A DNA stretch of 42,759 bases from Alphaproteobacteria bacterium (GTDB lineage Bacteria > Pseudomonadota > Alphaproteobacteria > UBA828): assembly GCA_022826345.1 (NCBI GenBank), contig JAJDVB010000208.1:1-42759 (forward strand). The letters run 5' to 3'. Below, in pieces: positions 7,397 through 17,815 of this stretch. Both the position numbers and the translations under genes were made by a program. Under the pieces are notes generated by a model. That model was not told the DNA's origin and did no database searches. It was given only the letters and a program-made list of their open reading frames with translations. Positions within the stretch are counted from its first letter, which is position 1. The number at the start of each line of letters is the position of its first letter.

Positions 7397-10300
7397 TTGC
7401 ACCTGCTCGCGGCGCAGCCCGGCGCCATCGAGGACGGCGGAGAGGCCGTCGACCTCGGCCAGTCGCCGGGGGAGATCGTGCTGCTGTCTGCCGCCGATAC
7501 CGAGCTCGCCTGCTTCGCCCAGGCGCAAGCCAGACTCGGCGATGGCGCGCCGACGCTCCGCCTCGCCAACCTGATGCAGCTCGGCCACAACCACTCGGTC
7601 GACCGCTACGCGGACCATGTGGTCTCGGGCGCGCGCCTCGTGATCGTGCGCCTGCTCGGCGGCGAGAGCTACTGGCCCTACGGCGTCGAGCGGCTGACCG
7701 CCGTCTGCGCCGAGCGCGGCATCCCCATCGCTTGGCTGCCGGGCGACGACAAGCCCGATGCTGGGCTGGCTACACGCGGCACGCTCGCGCCCGATGCGGC
7801 CGACATGCTCTGGCGCTACTGCACCCAGGGCGGCATCGACAACGCCGGGGACGCGCTACGCTACGCCGCCGCGCTGATCGGTCACGACACGACTTACCGC
7901 CCGCCCCGACCGGTGCCCCGCGCCGGCCTCTATTGGCCGGGCGACGGTGTGCTCGATCTGGAATCGCTGACACGCCATTGGCGGGACGGCAGGCCGAAGG
8001 CATGCGTGGTCTTCTACCGGGCACTGCTGCAGGCCGGCTCGCTCGCGCCCGTCGATGCGCTGGTGGCGGCGCTGCGGGAGGAAGGGCTGGACGCGCTGCC
8101 CATCTTCGTCACCAGCCTGCGCGATGCGCCGGCGGCGGAGCTGATCGGCACGCTCATGCGCACGACGGAGCCCGCGATCGTGCTCAACGCGACGGGCTTC
8201 GCGGTCTCGCGCCCCGGCGCGCCGCAGGAGACCCCGTTCGCCCAAGCCGGCGTGCCCGTGCTGCAGGCGATCTTCGCCGGCGCCACCGAGCGGCAGTGGG
8301 CGGAGGCGACGCGCGGCCTCTCGCCCCGCGACATCGCCATGAACGTGGCGCTGCCGGAGGTGGACGGGCGCATCCTCACCCGCGCGGTCGCGTTCAAGAC
8401 CGAGGCGCGTTTCGACGAAGCGACGCAGGCGCCCATCGTGGTCTCGGAGGCGAACCAGGATCGCTGCCGCTTCGTCGCCCAGCTTGCCGCCGCCTGGGTG
8501 CGCCTCGCGCGCGCCGCCCCGGCGGAGCGCCGCATCGCCCTGGTGCTCGCCAACTACCCCAACCGCGACGGGCGCATCGGCAACGGCGTCGGCCTCGATA
8601 CCCCGGCGAGCACGGTGCGCATCATGGACGCCCTCGCCGAGGCCGGCTACCGGGTGGAGGCCCCGCCAGCGGACGGTGCCGCGCTGATGGCCCGGCTCCA
8701 GGCAGGCCCAACCAACGCCGCCGACGCTGCGTCACGGCCCGCCGGGACCACGTTCCATATCGTCGACTACGCGCGCTTCTTCGCCACGCTGCCCGAGGCC
8801 GTGCGGTCGGCGGTCAGCGAACGCTGGGGCAAGCCGGACGCAGACCCCTTCTTCCGTCCCGACGCAGTGTGCTTCGCGCTGCCTGTCGTGCGCTTCGGCA
8901 ACGTCGTCGTCGCGGTTCAGCCGGCGCGGGGCTACAACATCGACCCGGAGAAGAGCTACCACGACCCCGATCTGCCGCCGCCCCACGGCTACCTCGCCTT
9001 CTACGCGTGGCTGCGCACCGCCTTCGACGCCCACGCGGTGGTGCACGTCGGCAAGCACGGCAACGTGGAATGGCTGCCGGGCAAGGCGCTCGCGCTCTCC
9101 GCCGAATGCTTTCCCGAGGCCGCGCTCGGGCCCATCCCGCACGTCTATCCCTTCATCGTGAACGACCCCGGCGAGGGCAGTCAGGCCAAGCGGCGCGGCG
9201 CGGCCGTGATCGTCGACCACCTGACGCCGCCGCTCACCCGCGCGGGCGCCCACGGCGCGCTGGAGGAGTTGGAGCGGCTGGTGGACGAGTTCTTCGACGC
9301 CGCCTCGGTCGATCCGCGCCGGTGTGCGCCCTTGAGCGCACGCATCCTGGAGCTTGCCGCGTCCGCCGGGCTCGACCAGGATTGCGGCATCCGGGCCACG
9401 GACGGCAGCGACGACGCGCTCCGCAAGCTCGACGGTTATCTCTGCGAAATCAAGGAGATGCAGATCCGCGACGGCCTCCATGTCTTCGGTGTCGCGCCCG
9501 CGCCGGAGCGCCGCATCGAGCTTCTGCGCGCGATCGCGCGGAGCGTGCGCGGCTCTGGCGCCGGCGAGGCCTCGCTGCTGCGCGCACTCGCCGACGATCT
9601 CGCTCTTGGCATCGATCCGCTCTCGGCTCCGCTCGGCGAGGCCTGGTGCGGCCCGCGCCCCGAGGCCCTCGCCAATGGCGCCTCCTGGCGCAGCACGGGC
9701 GACACGGTCGAGCGGCTTGAGAGCTTGGCCGCCAGCCTGATCGCCGGCACATATCGTCTACCTGCGGAGTGGCAGGCTAGCGCCGCCGTGCTGCGCGAGG
9801 TGGCAAAGACCATCGGCCCTGCGCTGGACGCGAGCGCCGACGCCGAGACCGCTGGCCTGCTCACCGCGCTCGACGGCCGCTTCGTGGCACCGGGCGCCGC
9901 CGGCGCGCCCACGCGCGGGCGGCCCGACGTGCTGCCCACGGGCCGGAACTTCTACTCGGTGGACACGCGCCAGGTGCCCACCGCCGCAGCCTGGCAGCTC
10001 GGCTGGAAATCGGCGCAGCTGCTGGTGGAGCACTACGCCCAGACCCACGGCGACTGGCCCAAGGCGATGGCGCTCAGCGCGTGGGGCACGTCCAACATGC
10101 GCACGGGCGGGGACGATATCGCCCAGGCGCTCGCGCTCATCGGCGCGCGGCCGCGTTGGGAGGGCCCCTCCGGTCGCGTCACCGGCTTCGAGATCATGCC
10201 GCTCGGCCTGCTCGACCGGCCGCGTGTGGACGTGACGCTCCGGGTCTCGGGCTTCTTCCGCGACGCCTTCCCCGGCCTGATCGATCTCTTCGATTCCGCC

Positions 10301-11137
10301 GTGCGCGCCGTCGCGGCCCTGGACGAGGGGCCGGAGGACAACCCATTGGCCGCCAAGGTCGCCGCCGATGCCGCGACGCTCGCCGACGAGGGCGCGCCGG
10401 AAGCACGGGCCCGGCGCCTCGCCTCCTACCGGGTCTTCGGCTCCAAGCCCGGCGCCTACGGCGCAGGCCTGCAGGCGCTGATCGACGAGCGAGGCTGGGC
10501 GGACGCGAGCGACTTCGCCCAGGCCTATGTCGCCTGGGGCGGCTGGGCCTACGGCGCAGGCGAGGGCGGTGCGGCCGAGCACAGGCTCTTCGAGCAGAGG
10601 CTCGGCGCGGTCGAGGCGGTGGTGCAGAACCAGGACAACCGCGAGCACGACCTGCTCGACAGCGACGACTACTACCAGTTCGAGGGCGGCTTGGCAGCGG
10701 CGGTGACGGTTCACGCCGGCCGCGCGCCCGCGCTCTACCACAACGACCACTCCGTGCCCGACAACCCGCGCATCCGCACGCTTGTCGACGAGCTCGGCCG
10801 CGTGGTCCGCGCGCGCGTGACCAACTCCAAGTGGATCCGGGGCGTCATGCGCCACGGCTACAAGGGCGCCTTCGAGATCGCGGCAACGGTGGACTACCTC
10901 TTCGCCTTCGCCGCCACCACCGGCGCCGTCAAGGACCACCACTTCGACGCGGTGTTCGATGCCTACGTGGCCGACGAAGCGGTGCGGGACTTCATGGCCG
11001 ACGCCAACCCGGCGGCGCTGCGCGAGCTTGCCGAGCGGCTGCTGGAGGCGCAGGAGCGGAGCCTCTGGCGGCCCCGCGCGAACCACGCCCACGCACTGCT
11101 CGCGGCGCTCCGCGACGGCAGGCAGGAGGCACTCTGA
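7397..11137 (+). CDS. cobN: Cobaltochelatase large subunit CobN
   Basis: The large, magnesium-chelatase-H-like subunit that binds hydrogenobyrinic acid a,c-diamide and inserts cobalt with the AAA+ partners CobS and CobT in the aerobic pathway. The 1246-residue length fits. The N-terminus [10 protein letters not shown]...[22 protein letters not shown] matches the usual CobN start, which fixes the TTG at 7397; AGGAG lies 7 bases before it. Other blocks include [17 protein letters not shown] and a conserved C-terminal [16 protein letters not shown] region. The stop codon overlaps the cobO start (TGATG). CobS and CobT genes are not in the window, and an early-acting chelatase (CbiX) is, so its use here is uncertain. 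Confidence 0.95.
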   Translation: MHLLAAQPGAIEDGGEAVDLGQSPGEIVLLSAADTELACFAQAQARLGDGAPTLRLANLMQLGHNHSVDRYADHVVSGARLVIVRLLGGESYWPYGVERLTAVCAERGIPIAWLPGDDKPDAGLATRGTLAPDAADMLWRYCTQGGIDNAGDALRYAAALIGHDTTYRPPRPVPRAGLYWPGDGVLDLESLTRHWRDGRPKACVVFYRALLQAGSLAPVDALVAALREEGLDALPIFVTSLRDAPAAELIGTLMRTTEPAIVLNATGFAVSRPGAPQETPFAQAGVPVLQAIFAGATERQWAEATRGLSPRDIAMNVALPEVDGRILTRAVAFKTEARFDEATQAPIVVSEANQDRCRFVAQLAAAWVRLARAAPAERRIALVLANYPNRDGRIGNGVGLDTPASTVRIMDALAEAGYRVEAPPADGAALMARLQAGPTNAADAASRPAGTTFHIVDYARFFATLPEAVRSAVSERWGKPDADPFFRPDAVCFALPVVRFGNVVVAVQPARGYNIDPEKSYHDPDLPPPHGYLAFYAWLRTAFDAHAVVHVGKHGNVEWLPGKALALSAECFPEAALGPIPHVYPFIVNDPGEGSQAKRRGAAVIVDHLTPPLTRAGAHGALEELERLVDEFFDAASVDPRRCAPLSARILELAASAGLDQDCGIRATDGSDDALRKLDGYLCEIKEMQIRDGLHVFGVAPAPERRIELLRAIARSVRGSGAGEASLLRALADDLALGIDPLSAPLGEAWCGPRPEALANGASWRSTGDTVERLESLAASLIAGTYRLPAEWQASAAVLREVAKTIGPALDASADAETAGLLTALDGRFVAPGAAGAPTRGRPDVLPTGRNFYSVDTRQVPTAAAWQLGWKSAQLLVEHYAQTHGDWPKAMALSAWGTSNMRTGGDDIAQALALIGARPRWEGPSGRVTGFEIMPLGLLDRPRVDVTLRVSGFFRDAFPGLIDLFDSAVRAVAALDEGPEDNPLAAKVAADAATLADEGAPEARARRLASYRVFGSKPGAYGAGLQALIDERGWADASDFAQAYVAWGGWAYGAGEGGAAEHRLFEQRLGAVEAVVQNQDNREHDLLDSDDYYQFEGGLAAAVTVHAGRAPALYHNDHSVPDNPRIRTLVDELGRVVRARVTNSKWIRGVMRHGYKGAFEIAATVDYLFAFAATTGAVKDHHFDAVFDAYVADEAVRDFMADANPAALRELAERLLEAQERSLWRPRANHAHALLAALRDGRQEAL

Positions 11138-11760
11138 TGCCACGCGAGAACGAGACCGAGGCCGAACTCGACCAACGCCATGCCGAGAAAATGCGCAAGC
11201 GCAAGGCCGCGCGGGAGCGCATGCTGGCCACCAAGACCATCGAGAAGGGCCTGCTCATCGTTCACACCGGCAAGGGCAAGGGCAAGTCGACCGCCGCCTT
11301 CGGCCTCGCGGCCCGCGCCATCGGGAACGGCATGAAGGTGGGCATCGTGCAGTTCGTGAAGGGCAAGTGGGCGACCGGCGAGCGCGCGGTGCTGGAGCGC
11401 TTTCCCGACCTCGTCACCGTCCGCGTGATGGGCGAGGGCTTCACCTGGGACACGCAGGACCGCCAGCGCGACCTCGCCGCCGCGCACAAGGCGTGGGAGG
11501 CGGCCAAGGAGTTCCTCGCCGATCCCTCGTACCGCCTGGTGGTGCTGGACGAGCTCAACATCGTGCTGCGCTACGATTATCTCGACCTCGACGACGTGCT
11601 CGCCGGGCTCGCCGCGCGCGATCCGGGCCAGCACGTCGTGGTCACCGGGCGCAACGCCAAGCCCGCGCTGATCGAGATGGCCGACCTCGTGACCGAGATG
11701 ACCGAGATCAAGCATCCTTTCCGAGCCGGCGTGAAGGCGCAGGTGGGCATCGAATTCTGA
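11137..11760 (+). CDS. cobO: Cob(I)yrinic acid a,c-diamide adenosyltransferase
   Basis: Transfers the adenosyl group of ATP to Co(I) corrinoids (CobO/BtuR/CobA type, not PduO). The 207 residues fit the family. The charged N-terminal helix is followed by the P-loop [14 protein letters not shown], then [15 protein letters not shown] and the Walker B-like [17 protein letters not shown]. The ATG at 11137 shares a base with the cobN stop, and its own stop shares a base with the cobQ start, so translation of cobN-cobO-cobQ is probably coupled. Confidence 0.95.
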   Translation: MPRENETEAELDQRHAEKMRKRKAARERMLATKTIEKGLLIVHTGKGKGKSTAAFGLAARAIGNGMKVGIVQFVKGKWATGERAVLERFPDLVTVRVMGEGFTWDTQDRQRDLAAAHKAWEAAKEFLADPSYRLVVLDELNIVLRYDYLDLDDVLAGLAARDPGQHVVVTGRNAKPALIEMADLVTEMTEIKHPFRAGVKAQVGIEF

Positions 11761-13250
11761 TGGCGAGAGCCGCACACAGGCCGCCGGCCCTGATGTTTCA
11801 GGGCACGGGCTCCAACGTCGGCAAGTCCCTGCTGGTGGCAGGGCTTTGCCGGGCCTATGCCGCGCGCGGGCTCCGGGTGCGCCCGTTCAAGCCGCAGAAC
11901 ATGTCCAACAACGCCGCCATCGCAGGCGACGGGCGCGAGATCGGCCGCGCCCAGGCGTTGCAGGCCCGCGCCGCCGGCATCGAGCCTTGCGTCGACATGA
12001 ACCCGGTGCTGCTCAAGCCCGAGAGCGAGCACGGCGCCCAGGTGGTGGTGCAGGGGAGCGTAAGCGGCACCGCCGATGCCCGCGCCTACCACGCGCTCAA
12101 GGCCAAGCTGATGCCGCGCGTGCTGGAGAGTTTTGGGCGATTGGGCCAGGGCGCCGACCTGATCCTGGTGGAGGGCGCGGGCAGCCCGTCCGAGGTCAAC
12201 CTGCGGGAGAACGACATCGCCAACATGGGCTTCGCCCTGGCGGCGGGCGTGCCCGTGGCGCTGGTGGGGGATGTGGACCGTGGCGGCGTGATCGCGAGCC
12301 TGGTCGGCACGGCGGCATTGCTGCCGGCGGCGGAGCGCGCGCTTACCAGGGGCTTCCTCATCAACAAGTTCCGGGGCGATGCCACGCTGTTCGACGGCGC
12401 CAACACGATCATCGAGCGGGAGACCGGTTGGGCCGCCCTGGGTCTCGTGCCCTGGTTCGAGGCAGCCCGGCTGCTGCCGGCCGAGGACAGTGTCGGACTG
12501 GACTCCACACCATCGCTATCGGCGACGACCGGCCGCGCCATCAAGATCGCCGTGCCCCATCTGCCGCGCATCTCCAACACCGACGATCTCGACCCCCTCC
12601 GCGCCGAGCCCGATACCGTGCTCGACCTCGTGCCGCCGGGCCGCGCGCTGCCGGGGGATGCCGACCTCGTGCTGCTGCCGGGCAGCAAGGCGACCCGCAG
12701 CGACCTCGCGGCACTGCACGCCGAGGGCTGGGCGCTCGACCTCCAGGCGCATGTCAGGCGCGGCGGCTGGGTGGTGGGCCTCTGCGGCGGCTACCAGATG
12801 CTGGGCCGGCGCATCTCCGATCCCGCCGGCATCGAGGGCCCGCCCGGCGAGACTCCGGGTCTCGGCCTGCTCGATGTCGAGACGGTGATGAGCGCGGGCA
12901 AGCGCCTGGTCCGCGCGTCGGGCCACGCGAGCGAGGGCGGCGAAGCGGTCGCGGGCTACGAGATGCACATGGGGGAGACCACCGGGCCCGACACCGTGCG
13001 CCCGCTGGTCCGCCTCGAAAGCGGCCCGGACGGCGCGCGGGCGGCAAACGGCAGGGTCATGGGCTGCTACCTGCATGGCCTCTTCGCCGCCGACGGTTTT
13101 CGGCGCGCCTTCCTTGAGGGGCTACGGCGGCGGGAGACCGCCGGCATCGCCTACGACGCCCTGGTGGAGGAGACCCTTGACGCCCTCGCCGCCCATCTCG
13201 AGGCCCATCTCGACCTAGAGCGCCTGCTGGAGGTGGCCCGTGCGCGCTGA
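11760..13250 (+). CDS. cobQ: Cobyric acid synthase CobQ
   Basis: Performs four glutamine-dependent amidations (b, d, e, g) of adenosylcobyrinic acid a,c-diamide. The 496 residues show the dethiobiotin-synthetase-like N-domain with GTGSNVGKS (residues 15-23), [23 protein letters not shown] and DVDRGGV. A type I glutamine amidotransferase domain follows with [11 protein letters not shown] (nucleophile Cys342) and the late YLHGLF histidine. The ATG at 11760 overlaps the cobO stop. Its stop codon lies 7 bases from that of the opposing cobD gene, so it ends the riboswitch-led operon. Confidence 0.95.
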   Translation: MARAAHRPPALMFQGTGSNVGKSLLVAGLCRAYAARGLRVRPFKPQNMSNNAAIAGDGREIGRAQALQARAAGIEPCVDMNPVLLKPESEHGAQVVVQGSVSGTADARAYHALKAKLMPRVLESFGRLGQGADLILVEGAGSPSEVNLRENDIANMGFALAAGVPVALVGDVDRGGVIASLVGTAALLPAAERALTRGFLINKFRGDATLFDGANTIIERETGWAALGLVPWFEAARLLPAEDSVGLDSTPSLSATTGRAIKIAVPHLPRISNTDDLDPLRAEPDTVLDLVPPGRALPGDADLVLLPGSKATRSDLAALHAEGWALDLQAHVRRGGWVVGLCGGYQMLGRRISDPAGIEGPPGETPGLGLLDVETVMSAGKRLVRASGHASEGGEAVAGYEMHMGETTGPDTVRPLVRLESGPDGARAANGRVMGCYLHGLFAADGFRRAFLEGLRRRETAGIAYDALVEETLDALAAHLEAHLDLERLLEVARAR

Positions 13251-13257
13251 GCCCCGG

Positions 13258-14256
13258 TTAGGCCCCGCTGAGTGCCGTTCCGGCGGCGATGGCGGCGGTC
13301 AGCACCGCCACCAGCACGCAGGCCGCCACGAAGACCCACACCGTGCGCCGCACGTCGTCCGCCGTCGCGTCCCTGCGGCCGTCGCCGAGCCAGGCTTCGT
13401 CGCCCGCCGCCTCGCCCTCGTACTGCCGCGGGCCAAGCAGCGCGAGGCCCAGCGCGCACGCCATCGCGGCCTCGGGCCAGCCGGCGTTGGGCGAGCTGTG
13501 CCGGGGCGCATCGCGAACCATGGTCCGCACGGCGCGCCCCGGCGTGGCGCCGGGCACGCAGATCGCCGCCGCCACTATCAGCCCGCCCGCGATCCGCGCC
13601 GGCACCCAGTTCACCGCATCGTCGATGCGCGCCGCCGCACGGCCGAAGGCCAAGTGGCGGGGCGAGCGGTGGCCGATCATGCTGTCCATGGTGTTGATCG
13701 CCTTGTAGGCGAGCAGCCCCGGCAGGCCGAGCAGCAGGTACCAGAAGGCCGGCGCCACCACGCCGTCCGAATAGTTCTCGGCCCCGCTCTCGATCGCCGC
13801 GCGTGCGATGCCGTGCTCGTCGAGGGCGCGGAGGTCGCGGCCGACGATGTGACGCACCGCCTCACGCGCCGGCTCCACGCCGCGATCGAGCGCACGCGCC
13901 ACCCGCACCATGTGATCGGCCATGTCGCGCTGGGCGACCAGCATCGCGACCAGCGCAAGCTCGGCGAGCCAGCCCCAGCCGAGAGCGGCCGCGTAATGGG
14001 CGACGGCCCAGCCGGCTGCGGCGCTCGCGCCCGCCACCAGCAGCACCGCGAACCCGCCCAGAATCACGCGGACAGCCTCGGCGTGCCGCTCTCGGTTGAG
14101 GGTGCGGTCCAGGACGCCGGTGAGCCAGCCCACCAAGCGCACCGGGTGCGGCAGCCAGCGCGGGTCGCCGATCAACGCATCGAGCGCGAGCGCGGCGAGA
14201 AGGACGAACGGCGCCGCCGGGCCGATGGGCCAGTCGGGCGCGGCGAAGAGGAGCAT
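13258..14256 (-). CDS. cobD: Adenosylcobinamide-phosphate synthase CobD
   Basis: An inner-membrane protein that joins aminopropanol (or its phosphate) to cobyric acid, giving cobinamide (CobD/CbiB family). The 332 residues contain several hydrophobic segments. Family blocks are DALIGDPRWLPHPVRLVG near the N-terminus, GAENYSDGVVAPAFWYLLLG, AYKAINTMDSMIGHRS, and NWVPARIAGGL. The ATG at 14256 is placed by the family start; the open frame extends further upstream with Arg/Pro-rich shadow sequence. No strong ribosome site is visible. It is divergent from cbiX (56 bases between starts) and convergent with cobQ. Confidence 0.95.
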   Translation of the reverse strand: MLLFAAPDWPIGPAAPFVLLAALALDALIGDPRWLPHPVRLVGWLTGVLDRTLNRERHAEAVRVILGGFAVLLVAGASAAAGWAVAHYAAALGWGWLAELALVAMLVAQRDMADHMVRVARALDRGVEPAREAVRHIVGRDLRALDEHGIARAAIESGAENYSDGVVAPAFWYLLLGLPGLLAYKAINTMDSMIGHRSPRHLAFGRAAARIDDAVNWVPARIAGGLIVAAAICVPGATPGRAVRTMVRDAPRHSSPNAGWPEAAMACALGLALLGPRQYEGEAAGDEAWLGDGRRDATADDVRRTVWVFVAACVLVAVLTAAIAAGTALSGA

Positions 14257-14312
14257 CGGTCCACAATGAAAAGCCCACGCATCGCGGTCAATGGACGGAA
14301 CGGAGGCGGGCG

Positions 14313-15278
14313 GTGAGCGCGCCGGCTGTCCTGCTCTGCGGCCACGGGAGCCGCGACGCTGCGGCGGTCGCAGAGTTCGAGCATCTGGCCGAGGTGGTCG
14401 CCGCGCGCCTGCCGGACCGCCAGGTGCGCCACGGCTTCCTCGAATTTGCGAGGCCCACAATCGGCAGCACGCTGGAGGCAATGCGGGACTCGGGCGCCAC
14501 CGCCATCGACGCCGTACCCGGCATGCTGTTCGCCGCCGGCCACGCCAAGAACGACATCCCCTCCGTGCTCAACGACTTCGTCGCCGCCAATTCCGGCCTC
14601 GCCATCCGCTACGGGCGCGATCTCGCGGTCGATCCCCTGCTGCTGCGAGCGGCGGCGGAGCGCATCGAGGCCGCCCAGGAGCCCGGTGACGCTCCGGCCG
14701 CCGAAAGCCTCTTGGTCGTGGTCGGGCGCGGCACCTCCGACCCCGACGCCAACAGCAACATCGCCAAGGTCACACGCATGCTGTGGGAGGGCCTGGGCTT
14801 CGGCTGGGCGGAAACGTGTTACAGCGGCGTCACCACGCCCCTGGTGGGCCCGGCACTGGAGCGGATCGCGGGCTTTGGCTTCCGGCGTATCGTGGTCTTC
14901 CCCTACTTCCTCTTCACCGGCGTGCTGGTGCGGCGCATCTACGTCGCGGTGGACGAGGCCGCCCGCGCCCACCCGGAGACCGCCTTCCGCAAGGCCGCCT
15001 ACCTCAACGACCATCCGCTGGTAGTCGACGCCTTCCTCGCGCGGATCGCCGAGATTCCCGAGGGCGACAACCGCATGAACTGCCAGCTCTGCAAGTACCG
15101 CGAGCAGATCATCGGCCACGAGGGCGATCTCGGCGCGCCCCAGGTGGGCCATCACCATCATGTCGAGGGCATCGGCACCGATGCGGACCGCGCCGGCGGC
15201 CATCACCACCACCACGGGCATGGCCATCACCACCACGACCACGGAACCGACGGGCATGGCGGCCACGGCCACGGCTGA
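14313..15278 (+). CDS. cbiX: Sirohydrochlorin cobaltochelatase, long His-tailed form (CbiX-L)
   Basis: Inserts cobalt into sirohydrochlorin, the entry to the early-cobalt (anaerobic) corrin route. The protein has 321 residues in two chelatase half-domains. The first carries CGHGSRD (His11) and FAAGHAKND (His77), the probable metal and substrate histidines. After the second half comes MNCQLC (residues 255-260), the MXCXXC motif shown to hold a 4Fe-4S centre in the long CbiX of Bacillus. The tail (280-320) is mostly His and Gly, likely a metal store. The GTG at 14313 follows GGAGG by 6 bases. Its last 23 bases overlap cobH. Having this enzyme and CobN in one locus is unusual. Confidence 0.93.
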   Translation: MSAPAVLLCGHGSRDAAAVAEFEHLAEVVAARLPDRQVRHGFLEFARPTIGSTLEAMRDSGATAIDAVPGMLFAAGHAKNDIPSVLNDFVAANSGLAIRYGRDLAVDPLLLRAAAERIEAAQEPGDAPAAESLLVVVGRGTSDPDANSNIAKVTRMLWEGLGFGWAETCYSGVTTPLVGPALERIAGFGFRRIVVFPYFLFTGVLVRRIYVAVDEAARAHPETAFRKAAYLNDHPLVVDAFLARIAEIPEGDNRMNCQLCKYREQIIGHEGDLGAPQVGHHHHVEGIGTDADRAGGHHHHHGHGHHHHDHGTDGHGGHGHG

Positions 15279-15912
15279 CTATCTGCGCGACCCGGACGGG
15301 ATCACGCGCCGCTCCTTCGCGATCATCCGGCGGGAGACCGATGTCGCGGGCCTGCCGGCGGACCTGGTGGGCGTCGCCTACCGCATGGTGCACGCGTCCG
15401 GCATGACCGATCTGGTGGCCGACCTCGCCTTCTCGGCCGATGTGGCGGAGGCGGCGCGCGGGGCGCTCGCCGCAGGCGCCCCCATCCTTGCGGACTGCCA
15501 GATGGTGGCGTCCGGCATCTCCCGAGGCAGGCTCGCAGCGGGCAACGAGGTAATCTGCACCCTCGGCGCGCCGGGCTTGGCCGAACGCGCGGCGTCCGCC
15601 CGGACCACGCGCTCTGCGGCGGCGGTGGAGCTTTGGCAGCCGCACTTGGCGGGCGCGCTCTGCGTGATCGGCAACGCACCCACGGCGCTCTTCCGCTTGC
15701 TGGAGCTCTTAGCTGAGGGCGTGCCCCGGCCTGCGGCGATCGTCGCGACGCCCCCCGGCTTCGTCGGCGCGAGCGAGGCCAAGGCCGCGCTCTCGGAGGG
15801 GTGCCACGGCGTGCCCTTCCTCACCCTGCTGGGCCGGCGGGGCGGAAGCGCGGTCGCGGCAGCAGCGGTGAACGCGCTCGCGGCGCCGCCGGCTGCTGAG
15901 GGAAACCCATGA
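15256..15912 (+). CDS. cobH: Precorrin-8X / cobalt-precorrin-8 methylmutase
   Basis: Moves the C-11 methyl group to C-12 to give (cobalt-)hydrogenobyrinic acid. The 218 residues fit CobH/CbiC. The catalytic His46 lies in YRMVHASGMTDLV, with the later ILADCQMVASGI and VIGNAPTALFRLLEL blocks. The ATG at 15256 is chosen because family similarity begins within 10 residues. An earlier in-frame ATG at 15160 would add Thr/Ala-rich sequence that is simply the other frame of the cbiX His codons. It overlaps the end of cbiX by 23 bases, and its stop overlaps the cobL start (ATGA). Confidence 0.93.
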   Translation: MAATATADYLRDPDGITRRSFAIIRRETDVAGLPADLVGVAYRMVHASGMTDLVADLAFSADVAEAARGALAAGAPILADCQMVASGISRGRLAAGNEVICTLGAPGLAERAASARTTRSAAAVELWQPHLAGALCVIGNAPTALFRLLELLAEGVPRPAAIVATPPGFVGASEAKAALSEGCHGVPFLTLLGRRGGSAVAAAAVNALAAPPAAEGNP

Positions 15913-17117
15913 GCGGCTGGCTCACCGTCATCGGCCTCGGCGAAGACGGCCCGGACGCGCTCGCGCCCGCCGCCCGCGCGCTGATCGACCGGGCGGAGGT
16001 GCTGATTGGCGGCGAACGGCATCTCGCCATGATCCCGGACGGCACGGCGCGCCGCCTCACCTGGCGCCGGCCGCTGACTGAGACCATGGACGACATCCGC
16101 GCCGTGAGCGGTCAGCGGGTCGTCGTTCTCGCCACCGGCGATCCCTACTGCTTCGGCATCGGCACCACGCTCCGCCGCGCCTTCCCCGGCGAGGAGATCG
16201 TGACGATCCCGGCGCCGTCCGCCTTCAGCCTCGCCCGCGCCCGGCTCGGTTGGAGCGCCGACGAGACCGTGGGCGTGACCCTGCACGGCCGCCCGCTGGA
16301 GAGTGTCCGGGCCCACCTCGCCCCCGGCCAGCGGCTGCTGGTGCTCTCCCACGACGGGGCGACGCCGGCCGCCGTCGCAGCGCAGCTCACCGCCGTCGGC
16401 TACGGCGCCAGCACGCTCACCGTCTTCGCGCACATGGGCGGGCCCGACGAGACTAGTATCACCCAGCGCGCCGACCGCTGGCGCGAGGCGCAGGTGCCGG
16501 ACCTCAACACCGTCGCCATCGAATGCCGGGCCGAAGGCAAGCTGAAGCGCTTTCGCGGCGCGCCCGGCCTGCCCGACCGCGCGTTCGAGAACGACGGTCA
16601 GCTCACCAAGCGCGAAATCCGGGTGCAGACCTTGAGCGCGCTGGACCCCCGGCCCGGCGCACTGCTCTGGGACGTGGGCGCGGGCGCCGGCTCGGTGGCG
16701 ATCGAATGGCTCCTGAGCGAACGCACCGCCAATGCCATCGCCGTCGAGCGCGACGCGGAGCGCTGCGCCCGCATCGCCCGCAACGCCACGGCCCTCGGTG
16801 TGCCGCGCCTCACCGTGCAAGAGGGCACGGCACCGGAGGCGCTAGAGCCCCTGCCAGTGCCCGACGCGGTCTTCATCGGCGGCGGGCTCACGGTCGACGG
16901 CCTGATCGAGACCTGCTGGGCGAGGCTCACGCCCGGCGGCACCTTGGTGGCCAACGCCGTCACCCTCGCCGGCGAGGCGGTCCTCGCGGACTGGTGTGCG
17001 CGCCACGATGGCTTCATGACCCGTCTCGCGATCTCGCGCGCGAGGCCCGTGGGGCGCCACCTCGCTTGGCGGCCGTCGATGCCGGTGACGCAGCTCACGC
17101 TGGTCAAACCGCCATGA
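15909..17117 (+). CDS. cobL: Precorrin-6Y C5,15-methyltransferase (decarboxylating), CbiE-CbiT fusion
   Basis: Methylates C-5 and C-15 and removes the C-12 acetate carboxyl. The 402 residues comprise an N-terminal CbiE tetrapyrrole-methylase domain (about 1-205; VIGLGEDGPDALAPAAR, LATGDPYCFGIG, PAPSAFSLARARLGW) and a C-terminal CbiT Rossmann methyltransferase domain (about 215-400; LLWDVGAGAGSVAIEWLL, AVERDAERC, DAVFIGGG). This is the fused form used by CobL; in many anaerobic-type clusters CbiE and CbiT are separate. The start overlaps the cobH stop and the stop overlaps the cobI start (both ATGA), so translational coupling is likely. Confidence 0.95.
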   Translation: MSGWLTVIGLGEDGPDALAPAARALIDRAEVLIGGERHLAMIPDGTARRLTWRRPLTETMDDIRAVSGQRVVVLATGDPYCFGIGTTLRRAFPGEEIVTIPAPSAFSLARARLGWSADETVGVTLHGRPLESVRAHLAPGQRLLVLSHDGATPAAVAAQLTAVGYGASTLTVFAHMGGPDETSITQRADRWREAQVPDLNTVAIECRAEGKLKRFRGAPGLPDRAFENDGQLTKREIRVQTLSALDPRPGALLWDVGAGAGSVAIEWLLSERTANAIAVERDAERCARIARNATALGVPRLTVQEGTAPEALEPLPVPDAVFIGGGLTVDGLIETCWARLTPGGTLVANAVTLAGEAVLADWCARHDGFMTRLAISRARPVGRHLAWRPSMPVTQLTLVKPP

Positions 17118-17815
17118 GCGGACTGCTCAGCGGCATCGGCGTCGGCCCCGGCGATCCTGACCTGATCACGCTCAAGGCGCTAAAAGTGCTCCGGCGGGCC
17201 GCGGTGGTCGCCTACCCCGCGCCGCCCGAGGGCGAGAGCCTCGCCCGCAGCATCGCGGCGCCGCATCTCCCCGGCGGGCAGGAGGAGATCGCCATCCGCA
17301 TGCCTCTAGAGCCCAGCCGGTTCCCGGCGGCGGAGATCTATGACGAGGCGGCAGCGACCCTCGGCGCGCGGCTCGATGCGGGGCGCGACGTCGCGGTGCT
17401 CTGCGAGGGCGACCCCTTCGTCTACGGCTCCTTCCTCTACCTATTCGAGCGGCTGGCCCAGCACCACAGGGTGGAGGTGATCCCCGGCGTCTCCTCGCCG
17501 ATGGCCTGCGCCGCCGCGCTCGGCCTGCCGTTGGCGGCGCGCAACGACGTGCTGGCGGTGATCCCGGCGCCCCTCGATGACCAGCGGCTCACCGCCCAGC
17601 TCGCCAACTGCGACGCGGCGGCGATCGTCAAGGTGGGCCGCCACCTGGAGAAGGTGCGCCTCGTGCTAGATGACCTCGGCCTGCTTCTGCGCGCGCACTA
17701 CGTCGAGCGCGCCTCCATGGCCACGCAGCGGATCATGCCGCTGGCCGAGGTCGAGCCGCCCGCGCCCTACTTCTCCATGGTCATCGTCCACAAGCGGGGC
17801 GCGGCATGGCGCTGA
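17114..17815 (+). CDS. cobI: Precorrin-2 / cobalt-factor II C20-methyltransferase
   Basis: A SAM-dependent tetrapyrrole methylase of 233 residues (CobI/CbiL). The N-terminal GIGVGPGDPDLITLKALKVL is the family signature, followed by VLCEGDPFVYGSFLYL and VIPGVSSPMACAAALGLPL. Whether it acts on metal-free precorrin-2 or on cobalt-factor II cannot be read from motifs. The presence of CbiX, CbiG and CbiD in the same locus favours the cobalt form. The ATG at 17114 overlaps the cobL stop, and its 3' end overlaps the next gene by 10 bases. Confidence 0.93.
   Translation: MSGLLSGIGVGPGDPDLITLKALKVLRRAAVVAYPAPPEGESLARSIAAPHLPGGQEEIAIRMPLEPSRFPAAEIYDEAAATLGARLDAGRDVAVLCEGDPFVYGSFLYLFERLAQHHRVEVIPGVSSPMACAAALGLPLAARNDVLAVIPAPLDDQRLTAQLANCDAAAIVKVGRHLEKVRLVLDDLGLLLRAHYVERASMATQRIMPLAEVEPPAPYFSMVIVHKRGAAWR

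Noticed and set aside
15160..15255. Longer CobH starting at 15160
   Set aside because: The extra 32 residues (Thr/Ala/Met-rich) are the alternative frame of the CbiX His-tail codons; CobH similarity begins just after 15256.
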